A stretch of 59,923 bases of DNA from assembly GCA_051655155.1 (NCBI GenBank), contig JBOFZL010000082.1, forward strand, positions 1-59,923. Reading direction: 5' to 3'. Below, in pieces: positions 28,453 to 36,622 of this stretch. The notes beneath the pieces are model-generated. The model made no database searches. It had not been told where the DNA came from and saw only the letters and a program-made list of their open reading frames with translations. The translations under genes were made by a program, and so were the position numbers. Within the stretch, counting starts at the first letter, position 1. Each line of letters opens with the position of its first letter. This DNA comes from JBOFZL01 sp051655155. Lineage in GTDB: Bacteria; Bacillota; Clostridia; Peptostreptococcales; Filifactoraceae.

Positions 28453-30141
28453 TTAAAGTTTTAATCTTAAATTTAAACTCATTATCTCCATCAATATAGC
28501 TCCTGCTTCATCTGAATCTCCAACTTCATCAAGCTGCAATTCTAAAAATTTTAGTTTTTGCTCAAAAGCATTTCTTTTCACACTCTCAACTAATGAAAAA
28601 AATTGATTTTCATCTTTAATGGTTGTGGTTCTAGCAAATACGGTCTTATCATCTCTTATATTTTCATAAATAATTTTAGAATCATCTAGCGAAAAGTACT
28701 CTGCTTCAATGTCATCTATATATTCACGATTTACACTTATAAATTCTAAAATAAGCTTTTCTTTCTCTCTAATATTACTTAGTGGATCAATTTGAGGCAC
28801 TGTCATTTTCTGCTTTTCAGTAAATTTACTATTCTCATTTATCTGCTTAAAACTAAAATATTTCCCATATACACCCTGTCCAACAGACTTAATACTTGCC
28901 TTTGTTATTTCAGAAATAGTGATAATAGCATCTTCAATTTCAACCTTGCTAGATAGATTTTTCTTATCATAATGTTTTAATAAATCCTGAGATTTTTTTA
29001 TGAATTCAGTTCTATGATTTGGTATAGCTAAATCATATTCTTTATATAATAAGTACAAGTTATACTTTAAGGCTGTTCTTGCACTGTCAATAATAAGCTT
29101 TAAAGACTTTGAACCATATTTTTTAGCATACTCATCTGGATCCTTGGTATCCTTTAAATCTGCAACAAAAACCTCTAATCCTTCATCTTGAATTAACTCT
29201 ATAGCTCTTTTCGTTGCTTGAATTCCTGCTATATCCGAATCATAAGCTATTACTATCTTTTTTGCATATGTTTTTAATAATTTAATTTGTTCTTTTGTGA
29301 TTGAAGTCCCCAACGATGCCACTGCATTCTTTAACCCATTTTGGTGCAAGCTTATAACATCCATATACCCTTCAGATAGTATAATTGAATCATTTACTAT
29401 ATTATTTTTAGCTACATTAAGAGCATATAAATTTAATTTTTTATGGAAGGCTGGATTTTCTGGAGAATTTAGATATTTAGGGCCATACTCTCCTAAATTT
29501 CTTCCACCAAAACCTATAACGGCTCCTCTCCTATCAATAATAGGAAATATTATTCTATTTCGGAACTTATCCATTAAAACAGAATCTCGCTCAATAGATA
29601 AACCACTTTCTATCAATATTTCTTTGCCATATTTTTCAACAAATAATTTACTCAATGAATTGTTCATATCAGCATACCCAACAGAAAAATCTCTTATTGT
29701 ATCTTCATTGAGTCTACGCTCTTGTAGATATATTTTAGCATTTTTTGAATTCTTCAGATTTTCTTTAAAAAATTCATTAACCTCACCATTTATAGTACGG
29801 ATAAGTCTTGCTTTCTCTTCCATTTGAATTTGTAGAGGTGTAAGTTGGGTTTTTTCTATGTTCATACCTACCCGTTTTGCCAATATCTCAACTGCATCCA
29901 TAAATTCAACCTTTTCATAATCTTGCACGAACTTTATAACATCGCCTCCAACGCCACATCCAAAACATTTGAAAAGTTGCAACGTTTCATTAACAGAGAA
30001 AGAAGGTGTTTTTTCGTTGTGAAAAGGACAAACAGCTTTATATCTTCCGTTCCCACCAGTTAATCCAATATAAGACCTTATTACATCAACAATATTATTT
30101 TTATCCTTAATCTCTTGCAGAATTCTATCATCTATCCTCAT
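28453..30141 (-). CDS. dnaG: DNA primase
   Basis: The 562-residue primase makes RNA primers at the replication fork. The N-terminal CHC2 zinc finger reads CPFHNEKTPSFSV...CFGCGVGGD. The Toprim domain has ILSEGYMDVISLHQ and the acidic AYDSDIAGIQA. The C-terminal part binds the DnaB helicase. AGGAGA precedes the ATG. It is cotranscribed with rpoD. Confidence 0.97.
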   Translation of the reverse strand: MRIDDRILQEIKDKNNIVDVIRSYIGLTGGNGRYKAVCPFHNEKTPSFSVNETLQLFKCFGCGVGGDVIKFVQDYEKVEFMDAVEILAKRVGMNIEKTQLTPLQIQMEEKARLIRTINGEVNEFFKENLKNSKNAKIYLQERRLNEDTIRDFSVGYADMNNSLSKLFVEKYGKEILIESGLSIERDSVLMDKFRNRIIFPIIDRRGAVIGFGGRNLGEYGPKYLNSPENPAFHKKLNLYALNVAKNNIVNDSIILSEGYMDVISLHQNGLKNAVASLGTSITKEQIKLLKTYAKKIVIAYDSDIAGIQATKRAIELIQDEGLEVFVADLKDTKDPDEYAKKYGSKSLKLIIDSARTALKYNLYLLYKEYDLAIPNHRTEFIKKSQDLLKHYDKKNLSSKVEIEDAIITISEITKASIKSVGQGVYGKYFSFKQINENSKFTEKQKMTVPQIDPLSNIREKEKLILEFISVNREYIDDIEAEYFSLDDSKIIYENIRDDKTVFARTTTIKDENQFFSLVESVKRNAFEQKLKFLELQLDEVGDSDEAGAILMEIMSLNLRLKL

Positions 30142-30200
30142 TATCGTCTCCTACTAAATAACTCTTTATAGTATATTCTACAAAAACAATCAAAACTCCT

Positions 30201-30986
30201 TTATTTTTTTCCAAAATATAATAAATTATCAATAATATTTTTAAATTCATCAAAATCAATTGTCTGTTCACTGTCCGAAACTGATTCATTAGGATTATAA
30301 TGGACTTCTATCATAAGACCATCTGCCCCTACTGCAATCGCTCCCATAGACATAGGCTTTATTAAGGATCGTATACCTGTGCCATGACTTGGATCTACAA
30401 TTATAGGAAGGTCTGTTTTTTCTTTAATAATTGGTATCGCACTTAAATCCAACGTATTTCTAGTATAATCATTAAAACTTCTTATTCCACGTTCGCACAT
30501 TATTATTCTTTTATTTCCTTCAACTGCAACATACTCTGCAGCACTCATCCATTCGTCCATCGTAGCTGAAAGACCTCTCTTTAAAAGCACCGGCTTATCT
30601 ATGCTACCAACAGCTTTTAGCAATGAAAAATTCTGCATATTTCGAGAGCCTATTTGAATAATATCTGCAACCTCATACACTTCTTCCAAACTTTCCTTAT
30701 CTACAGCCTCAGTAATCACTTTTATTCCAACCTCTTCTTTTACAGACCTTATAATCTCTGCACCTTCCTTACCTAATCCCTGAAATGAATAAGGAGATGT
30801 TCTTGGTTTATAAGCTCCACCTCTTATTATATTAACATTTATCGATTTTAAAAATTTTGCAATTGTCAGGTATTGAGTATAAGATTCAATTGCACATGGT
30901 CCCCCTATAATAATTTTATTATTATCCTTATTATAAAACTGTTTTAAAAATTTTTTATCTATATTCTGTAATAATTCATATTCCAT
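30201..30986 (-). CDS. aroF: 3-deoxy-7-phosphoheptulonate synthase (DAHP synthase, type I-beta)
   Basis: The 261-residue TIM barrel condenses phosphoenolpyruvate and erythrose 4-phosphate at the entry to the shikimate pathway. Hallmarks are IIGGPCAIES, RGGAYKPRTSPYSFQG, LLKRGLSATMDEW and VDPSHGTGIRS. It lacks the N-terminal ACT-like domain of some relatives. The ACT-domain gene pheB is 62 bases upstream on the same strand, consistent with an aromatic amino acid link. Confidence 0.93.
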   Translation of the reverse strand: MEYELLQNIDKKFLKQFYNKDNNKIIIGGPCAIESYTQYLTIAKFLKSINVNIIRGGAYKPRTSPYSFQGLGKEGAEIIRSVKEEVGIKVITEAVDKESLEEVYEVADIIQIGSRNMQNFSLLKAVGSIDKPVLLKRGLSATMDEWMSAAEYVAVEGNKRIIMCERGIRSFNDYTRNTLDLSAIPIIKEKTDLPIIVDPSHGTGIRSLIKPMSMGAIAVGADGLMIEVHYNPNESVSDSEQTIDFDEFKNIIDNLLYFGKK

Positions 30987-31024
30987 ACATATTTCTCCCT
31001 AACTTACAAACGTAGAAACACAGA

Positions 31025-31044
31025 AACACCCAAGAAGGGTGCTT
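31025..31044 (-). promoter_or_regulatory. Small hairpin between pheB and aroF
   Basis: On the minus strand AAGCACCC and GGGTGTTT pair around a TTCTT loop, with one G-U pair, followed by CTGTGTTTC. It could be a weak terminator or attenuator that reduces read-through into aroF. There is no long U-run. Confidence 0.35.
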
Positions 31045-31048
31045 TAAC

Positions 31049-31483
31049 TTATTCCATCGCCATAATTTCAACTTTCACAACTCCCTTTTTTAACTGTAAT
31101 ATAGAAATAAGTTCAGCGATATTTATCTCCATATTGCTCATGTCCATTGTAATAGAAAGATTCGCTATCTTATTTATAGGTATATCTTGATTTATAGTTA
31201 AAACATTTGCCTTTTCTTCTGCCAATATAAATAATATCTCTGATAAAACTCCCGGTTCATGACTTAATAAAAAAGATATAGTTGCTTTATTACCTATCAT
31301 TCCCTCTGAAATACTGAAAATGTAATCTTTGTATTTATAAAAAGTACTTCTTGAAATATCTACTCTTTTAACTGCCTCGGTAACTCCTCTAACTCTATTA
31401 GTTCTTATTAACTCTTTAGCCTCTAAAACCTTCTCATAAACTGATGGTAATATTGTACTATCAATTACTAGAAATCTCTTCAT
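31049..31483 (-). CDS. pheB: ACT domain-containing protein PheB (UPF0735 family)
   Basis: The 144-residue protein has an N-terminal helix-turn-helix-like segment (ELIRTNRVRGVTEAVKRVDISRSTFYKYKDYIF) and a C-terminal ACT domain (ATISFLLSHEPGVLSEILFILAEEKANVLTINQ), which usually binds amino acids. PheB proteins sit beside aromatic or branched-chain amino acid genes and are thought to be ligand-responsive regulators. Its position upstream of aroF supports that. Confidence 0.85.
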   Translation of the reverse strand: MKRFLVIDSTILPSVYEKVLEAKELIRTNRVRGVTEAVKRVDISRSTFYKYKDYIFSISEGMIGNKATISFLLSHEPGVLSEILFILAEEKANVLTINQDIPINKIANLSITMDMSNMEINIAELISILQLKKGVVKVEIMAME

Positions 31484-31650
31484 GTATTAAATCCTCCGTA
31501 ATTGTCACACATATCATTTAATTTGTGCTTTTGTATAAGTTATTATAACATTTTTATCCTAAAATAGTATAAATTTTTAAAAATTTATTTAAACAAATGT
31601 AAATAATTATGTTACAATTAAAGATAGAAAAAATTTCAAGGAGTGTATTT

Positions 31651-32085
31651 ATGGCAAACAACTACGAAATAGGTATGGTGGTAGAAGGTACAGTTGTACA
31701 GATTAAGCCATTTGGAGCATTTATTCAACTGGATGAAAAAACAAAAGGACTTGTGCATATATCGCAAGTGTCTCATGATTATATTAATAATATCACTGAT
31801 GTTATTAATGAAGGAGATAATGTAAAGGTTAAAATTATTTCCATCGAGCCTGAAACTAAAAAAATTGCACTTTCAATTAAAGGAACTCAAGATAAAAAAA
31901 CATTTGAGAAACCGGCTTTTACTTCGAAACGTGAAAATTTTATAAAAAATGAAACCTTCAATAAAAATGACGACAGATCTTCCTCTGAAAAAGCACCTTT
32001 AACTTTAGAAGAGATGCTAAAAGATTTTACTAGACAATCAAATGATCGGTTTTCTGATTTAAACAAACGACAAAAAAGAAATTAA
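31651..32085 (+). CDS. S1 RNA-binding domain protein (general stress protein 13-like)
   Basis: The 144-residue protein has one S1 OB-fold at residues 6-76 (GMVVEGTVVQIKPFGAFIQLDEKTKGLVHISQVS) and a charged, disordered tail. It resembles Bacillus YugI/GSP13, which associates with ribosomes. I use the ATG at 31651 because AAGGAG lies 8 bases upstream; an earlier ATG would add 14 residues without a ribosome site. Confidence 0.82.
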   Translation: MANNYEIGMVVEGTVVQIKPFGAFIQLDEKTKGLVHISQVSHDYINNITDVINEGDNVKVKIISIEPETKKIALSIKGTQDKKTFEKPAFTSKRENFIKNETFNKNDDRSSSEKAPLTLEEMLKDFTRQSNDRFSDLNKRQKRN

Positions 32086-32151
32086 AATCCATATGAATGA
32101 AATTATATCAAAATAGTAAATATATTATATTTTGAATAGTATGTAAAAATT

Positions 32152-32190
32152 AGCCTCCTGCGATAATAAAAATATCAGCAGGAGGCTTTA
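32152..32190 (+). terminator. Terminator after the S1-domain gene
   Basis: AGCCTCCTGC and GCAGGAGGCT form a 10-bp stem extended by an inner GATA/TATC pairing, followed by TTTAAT. It lies between the convergent S1 gene and the histidine kinase gene. Confidence 0.7.
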
Positions 32191-32258
32191 ATACTTAGGA
32201 AATATACCTATAATTTATATTTAATTTATTAAAAGTAACTATCCCATCGTTTGTATAT

Positions 32259-33554
32259 CTATAGACTTTTTATCATAAACCAAAACGTGCTACCTTTGCC
32301 CTGTTCAGATTCTACACCATAACTCCCACCATGCAACTCCATAATTTTCTTGACAATAGAAAGACCAAGACCTGTGCCTGTAACCGCTCTTTTATGCCTT
32401 TTATCCACTTTATAATACCTATCCCAAATATAAGGCATATCTTTGCAGCTAACTCCTTCTCCATTGTCAATCACTTCAATTCTAACCCAGCCATCTACAA
32501 CAATTTGTCTTACAATAACCAGTTTGTCATTTCCACTGTGGGTAATGGCATTGAGTAGTAAATTATAAAACGCTTGTGTAATCTTAATCTCGTCAGCTGA
32601 AACAACCAGATCTTCATTATGTTCAAAAAACACAGAATATCCATCTTTTTTAACAAGCTTTGAAATACGGCTTACCGTTGCACAAATACTTTGTGTTATA
32701 TTATATGGTTGCAAATTAAGTTCCACTGTTCCAGTTTCCAAACGTGATACGTCCAGCACATCATTTACAAGTGACGTCAAGCGCATAGTTTCATCCATAA
32801 TCATCTGAGTTTGCTCAGAAGTAATTTCACTTGGAAAATCATGCATCATTTCAGCATAGCTATAAATGAGTGTAAGAGGCGTACGCAAGTCATGAGAAAT
32901 ATTCGCCATCAGCTCTCGACGTAAACTCTCCACCTTAGAAAGTTCATACGCTGTTGTATTGAGTGTATCGGACAATTCAGTTATTTCTAAAAATCCGTGT
33001 CCTGCAAATTTAGTATCATAATGCCCAAGTGCTAACTCCTTTGCACTTTTGTTGATTTCCACAATCGGTTTTGATACACGCCTTGCCATGATAAGTGCCA
33101 GTACAATAGATAGTGCAACCATAATGCCTGTAACTACATATAATTGCATCTTTAATGTGGAAACAGTTGCGTCAACTGGTGTTATAATAGCATTGAAGTT
33201 CAAGGCAACATCACTTCCGTCCTGTCGAGTAAAAATTCGCTTTTCTGAAATAATTTCTATTTTCCCTTTTCCTCCATCTCTACGATTGGCACCTTGCCCT
33301 TGAGGATGTAACACACCAGTTGGTGTAACTCGAATTTCTTTAACTTCATCCAGTTCATATAAAATATTTTGCAAGTCTGGGCTGTCAATATTCTTCTCTA
33401 CCAAATTAATTGCTTTTTCTATCTCTGCTTTACGAACCAATTTGTACATATCGTATAGGAATACTGTTTGAAAAAGCCAAAGTACTATAAGCAATATAAA
33501 ACTAAACCCAAATAGAAAAGCAAATATTTTCCACTGCAATTTTAATTTATCCAT
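32259..33554 (-). CDS. Sensor histidine kinase
   Basis: The 431-residue membrane kinase has two transmembrane helices (IFAFLFGFSFILLIVLWLF and LYVVTGIMVALSIVLALIM) bracketing an extracellular sensor of about 110 residues. A HAMP linker, the phosphoacceptor SHDLRTPLTL near residue 219, the N box NLLLNAITHS, and ATP-lid motifs DNGEGV and GTGLGLSIV follow. The start at 33554 overlaps the response regulator stop codon by 8 bases, so the pair is translationally coupled. It closes the VTC/DUF4956 operon. Confidence 0.92.
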   Translation of the reverse strand: MDKLKLQWKIFAFLFGFSFILLIVLWLFQTVFLYDMYKLVRKAEIEKAINLVEKNIDSPDLQNILYELDEVKEIRVTPTGVLHPQGQGANRRDGGKGKIEIISEKRIFTRQDGSDVALNFNAIITPVDATVSTLKMQLYVVTGIMVALSIVLALIMARRVSKPIVEINKSAKELALGHYDTKFAGHGFLEITELSDTLNTTAYELSKVESLRRELMANISHDLRTPLTLIYSYAEMMHDFPSEITSEQTQMIMDETMRLTSLVNDVLDVSRLETGTVELNLQPYNITQSICATVSRISKLVKKDGYSVFFEHNEDLVVSADEIKITQAFYNLLLNAITHSGNDKLVIVRQIVVDGWVRIEVIDNGEGVSCKDMPYIWDRYYKVDKRHKRAVTGTGLGLSIVKKIMELHGGSYGVESEQGKGSTFWFMIKSL

Positions 33555-34233
33555 CGAATCTATACCCCAATCCTCGCAATGTAGTAATGAATGAAGCATA
33601 TGGTCCTAATGATTTACGAAGTAGTTTCATATGAGTATCAAGCGTCCTGTCATCTCCAAAATAATCAAATCCCCATATTTCTGTCAATATTCTTTCTCTA
33701 GGTATGGCAATATTCTTGTTACGTATCAGAAAAAATAACAAGTCGTATTCCTTTGGCGCCATATCTACCTGCACCCCATCTACAAATACTTTGTAGGCTG
33801 TCATGTCTACCTTAAGACCTTCCTTATCAAAAACAATATGGCTCATATCTTCAGAGAATGTTTTCGTAGCTTTGGCTGTTCGACGCAAAATTGCATTGAC
33901 ACGCATCATAATCTCCTTAGAAGAAAATGGCTTGACCACATAATCATCTATCCCTACCTCAAACCCCAGTACTTTATCATACTCTTCTCCACGTGCAGAG
34001 AGCATAAGTACCGGAATATCAGAGATTTTGCGAATTTCCTTAACTGCCGAAAAGCCATCTAGCTCTGGCATCATAATATCCATGATTATCATATCAAACT
34101 GCTCTTTACGGCAGAGTTCTACAGCTTCCATTCCATCACTAGCCTCTGTAACCTCGTTCCCCTCAAAAATTGCATAACGTTTGATTACGGTGCGAATTCC
34201 AACTTCATCATCGCAAATAAGTATCTTTGCCAC
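33547..34233 (-). CDS. OmpR/PhoB-family response regulator
   Basis: The 228-residue regulator has a receiver domain with the acidic pocket ICDDE, the phosphorylated aspartate at position 52 (IMDIMMPELDG) and the conserved lysine in VVKPFS. A C-terminal winged helix ends RTLDTHMKLLRKSLG...LRGLGYRFDG. It starts at GTG with GGGAGGGG upstream. OmpR-type proteins bind direct repeats at 10-11 bp spacing, and two such sites lie within this operon. Confidence 0.94.
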   Translation of the reverse strand: MAKILICDDEVGIRTVIKRYAIFEGNEVTEASDGMEAVELCRKEQFDMIIMDIMMPELDGFSAVKEIRKISDIPVLMLSARGEEYDKVLGFEVGIDDYVVKPFSSKEIMMRVNAILRRTAKATKTFSEDMSHIVFDKEGLKVDMTAYKVFVDGVQVDMAPKEYDLLFFLIRNKNIAIPRERILTEIWGFDYFGDDRTLDTHMKLLRKSLGPYASFITTLRGLGYRFDG

Positions 34234-34351
34234 TTTTTATCCCCTCCCTTTCAATACAATGATACAACGATTTGTTCAAACATTCAAGCTATGCTTACTT
34301 TGGATGAACGTTGTTTTGTATACTTATCATATAGTAAACGCTTGAAGGTCA

Positions 34352-34377
34352 TAAGGACACGATTGTAAACCGTGTCC
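34352..34377 (-). terminator. Weak hairpin between the DUF2680 and response regulator genes
   Basis: GGACACG and CGTGTCC form a 7-bp stem with a 9-base loop. Only a short U-run follows on the minus strand, so it may reduce rather than stop transcription into the two-component genes. Confidence 0.4.
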
Positions 34378-34399
34378 CTGCTTTATATTGTTATAAAAA

Positions 34400-34978
34400 T
34401 TAATTATTTGTCGTTTTGTTTGCCCTGTCACCCCTCATGCCTTTTCCTGGAAATCCTGGCATTTTACCATTTGTACGGATATCACTTTTGCGATTATCTA
34501 TATTTTTTTTCATGTCTGTGGCAGTGGTTGAGTCAATTAGACCATAATCAAGATATTTATCAATAATCTTGTTATCAATGGTAGCTTTTTGGTCATACAG
34601 GTCATAAATTTCATTTTTTTGTGCATCTGTTAAAGTATCCCATTTAGTTTTCATTGCATCTTTTACAGCTTGCTCCTCTGCACTCATTTTATTTTTCCTC
34701 CCTAATAAGGGCATCTCCCCATTATCAATAGCTGTAATTTTACTGTCATATTGTTCCTTCGTAATTTTTCCATCAGCCAGCTCCTGCGCAAGCTTCTCTT
34801 TTGCCTCAGTGGCAAGCTGAGTCTTTTGGTCATCAGTCAAAACATTCCACACAGCACTCTTTCCATTATCTTTTAAAGTTGTCTTTGTATTATCTGCAAA
34901 TGCAACAACCCCTGTAGTTAACATAGTAGCAGATGCCAAAGTGATCGCTACAATTTTTTTCATTTTTTTACTATTCAT
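34400..34978 (-). CDS. Secreted DUF2680-like protein
   Basis: The 192-residue protein has a signal peptide (MKKIVAITLASATMLTTGVVAFA). Two charged helical segments with LTDDQKTQLATEAKEKLAQELADGKITKEQYD and LTDAQKNEIYDLYDQKATIDNKIIDKYLDYGLID follow, patterns of DUF2680/SHOCT-like helical hairpins. The tail is rich in glycine, lysine and arginine. AAGGAG precedes the ATG. Its role is unknown, but its place next to the sensor kinase suggests an envelope component of the same response. Confidence 0.65.
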   Translation of the reverse strand: MNSKKMKKIVAITLASATMLTTGVVAFADNTKTTLKDNGKSAVWNVLTDDQKTQLATEAKEKLAQELADGKITKEQYDSKITAIDNGEMPLLGRKNKMSAEEQAVKDAMKTKWDTLTDAQKNEIYDLYDQKATIDNKIIDKYLDYGLIDSTTATDMKKNIDNRKSDIRTNGKMPGFPGKGMRGDRANKTTNN

Positions 34979-35037
34979 AAATGTTCTCCTTTTAAATTTT
35001 TAATTTTCTAATATATAGCTTATTTCTTGTTGTAAAC

Positions 35038-35070
35038 TTATTTACTCATATAATAATCACCTCCTTTCAT
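35038..35070 (-). other. Mini-ORF behind a perfect Shine-Dalgarno sequence
   Basis: AAAGGAGGTGAT (minus strand) is followed 8 bases later by ATG AGT AAA TAA. A longer in-frame version starting at 35070 would be ten codons. It lies in the leader of the DUF2680-regulator-kinase transcript, downstream of the regulator box at 35116-35133. It could be a regulatory mini-gene or a leftover ribosome site. Confidence 0.3.
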
Positions 35071-35115
35071 AATACTTATCTTATCCTACAAATGTGAAAC
35101 AAGTTTGTCGTTAAA

Positions 35116-35133
35116 CTGAATTTTAACTAAAGT
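35116..35133 (-). promoter_or_regulatory. Candidate response-regulator box (internal)
   Basis: CTGAATT (35116-35122) and the degenerate CTAAAGT (35127-35133) are 11 bp apart. The 14-base string TAAACTGAATTTTA around the first copy also occurs at 38271-38284 ahead of the operon. OmpR-family regulators bind such repeats; assignment to the neighbouring regulator is inference. Confidence 0.45.
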
Positions 35134-35144
35134 TTTTCTGTGTT

Positions 35145-35834
35145 TTAAAGCATAACCCCATTCATCTCTTTAACGGACAGTACCACGTTTAAATTTCCGT
35201 TTTTACATCGTAGCTCATCTATAAACCCTTTTGTTTTTGTCACATCTTTCAATATAAGCTCATAGGTAAGCTCAAACAATGAACCAAATTCTGCCGTTTT
35301 AACTTTAACAAGTCTATTAGTACTTGTATATCGCTGTAAAATTTCATCAAACACACCATGATAATCCATATCCTCAGGGAGCACTATTTTAAGCCTCATA
35401 AAGCTTTGAGGGCGACTCCCAAACTTAATTTGCGTAAGTACTACCATTACGCAGGATATGATAATAGCGAAAAGTGACGCATATCCAATGTATCCCATAC
35501 CACAAGCCAAACCCACTCCAAGATCGAAGAATACATAGGATATGTCCTTGCTATCCCCAGGAGTAGAACGAAAACGTATTAAGCTAAACGCCCCTGCAAG
35601 GGAGAAGGCTCTCGCCACATTGCTACCAACAAGCAAGATAATCATGGCAATTATAGCAGGTAACATAATTAGCGAAATTGTAAAGCTCCCAGAATACTCT
35701 TCTTTTTTGTGTGTAAAGATGTATACAGAACTAATGAAGAGTCCTAAGGCAAGTGCCGAACCAATAATAAGTGCCGTACTCCAAAAGGTCAATGTTTCTG
35801 TAGCCATGCTAGTTAACAAAAAATCCAACATCAT
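35145..35834 (-). CDS. DUF4956 family membrane protein
   Basis: The 229-residue protein has four or five N-terminal membrane helices, with the conserved AFSLAGAFSLIRFRSTPGDSKDISYVFFDLGVGLACGMGYIGYA characteristic of DUF4956. A cytoplasmic C-terminal domain of about 90 residues follows. The family almost always sits next to VTC-domain polyphosphate polymerases, as here, and may act with them in the membrane. GGGGG precedes the ATG, and the upstream VTC gene ends 13 bases away. Confidence 0.85.
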   Translation of the reverse strand: MMLDFLLTSMATETLTFWSTALIIGSALALGLFISSVYIFTHKKEEYSGSFTISLIMLPAIIAMIILLVGSNVARAFSLAGAFSLIRFRSTPGDSKDISYVFFDLGVGLACGMGYIGYASLFAIIISCVMVVLTQIKFGSRPQSFMRLKIVLPEDMDYHGVFDEILQRYTSTNRLVKVKTAEFGSLFELTYELILKDVTKTKGFIDELRCKNGNLNVVLSVKEMNGVML

Positions 35835-35847
35835 TTTCCCCCTTCAT

Positions 35848-36582
35848 CTATGCCGCTACTTTGTCAACGGCTAATCTTCTATATCGTTTGTACTCTGTAC
35901 CATATTTTGAAAAACTTGTGGCGTAAATTTTCATTTGTGATAATAGTGTTGTTAACCACATTGGAACTGCTCCAGAGCACTTTATTTCCATCAAGTAATT
36001 CCCGTCAGTTAAAAGTTCTGTCCCATAATCTCCATTGTAGAGATTTACACAGTCACGGCGAGTTCTGATATTTTTATCAAAAGAAACACGAAACTTACCA
36101 TCAAGCTTTCCAAAAAAAGCTATACGCTCATAACTTATATACACCTTTGGAAAAACAGGATAGCGATTAAGAAAGTCTGCTATTTCTCTTAACACTTGTT
36201 GATCCTGATAGTTATCAGCTATTGGCACAATGCCATTTTCTACAAAATTCATCGCTTCATTGTAGTGTAAAATTGCCCTACGCTTTGCTACTATCCCACC
36301 TATTTTCTTTTTTAGTTCCAAAAACACCATATCATCTTTCCCAAGTGGCATCTTGTAAGAGCGCAGTCGCAATTTTTCCTTATAATAAGGCTTGTCAAGG
36401 GATCGTCTAATCACTGCGTCATCAATAGTATCAAAATAAATATTGTATATCTTGTAGCTTTCTTCATTTTTACAATGGTTGTCAAAATTCATGTGTTCTG
36501 CCAGTTTTGCACATATAATTTCATACTGTACTGGTGTTAACAAATATTTTAACTCATACCGCTTAAATGTCTTTTTTGTCAT
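35848..36582 (-). CDS. VTC-domain polyphosphate polymerase
   Basis: The 244-residue protein is a triphosphate-tunnel enzyme of the VTC family. It has FKRYELKYLLTPVQY at the N terminus and YFDTIDDAVIRRSLDKPYYKEKLRLRSY. The tunnel acids and bases lie in VFLELKKKIGG, KVYISYERIAFFG and LMEIKCSGAVPMWL. Related bacterial proteins make polyphosphate or phosphorylate surface polymers. AAGGAG 9 bases upstream favours the ATG at 36582 over an upstream ATG that would overlap the preceding gene. Confidence 0.82.
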   Translation of the reverse strand: MTKKTFKRYELKYLLTPVQYEIICAKLAEHMNFDNHCKNEESYKIYNIYFDTIDDAVIRRSLDKPYYKEKLRLRSYKMPLGKDDMVFLELKKKIGGIVAKRRAILHYNEAMNFVENGIVPIADNYQDQQVLREIADFLNRYPVFPKVYISYERIAFFGKLDGKFRVSFDKNIRTRRDCVNLYNGDYGTELLTDGNYLMEIKCSGAVPMWLTTLLSQMKIYATSFSKYGTEYKRYRRLAVDKVAA

Positions 36583-36622
36583 TTTAATCAACTCCTTTTC
36601 CATAACTACCATCACTTTAGTA

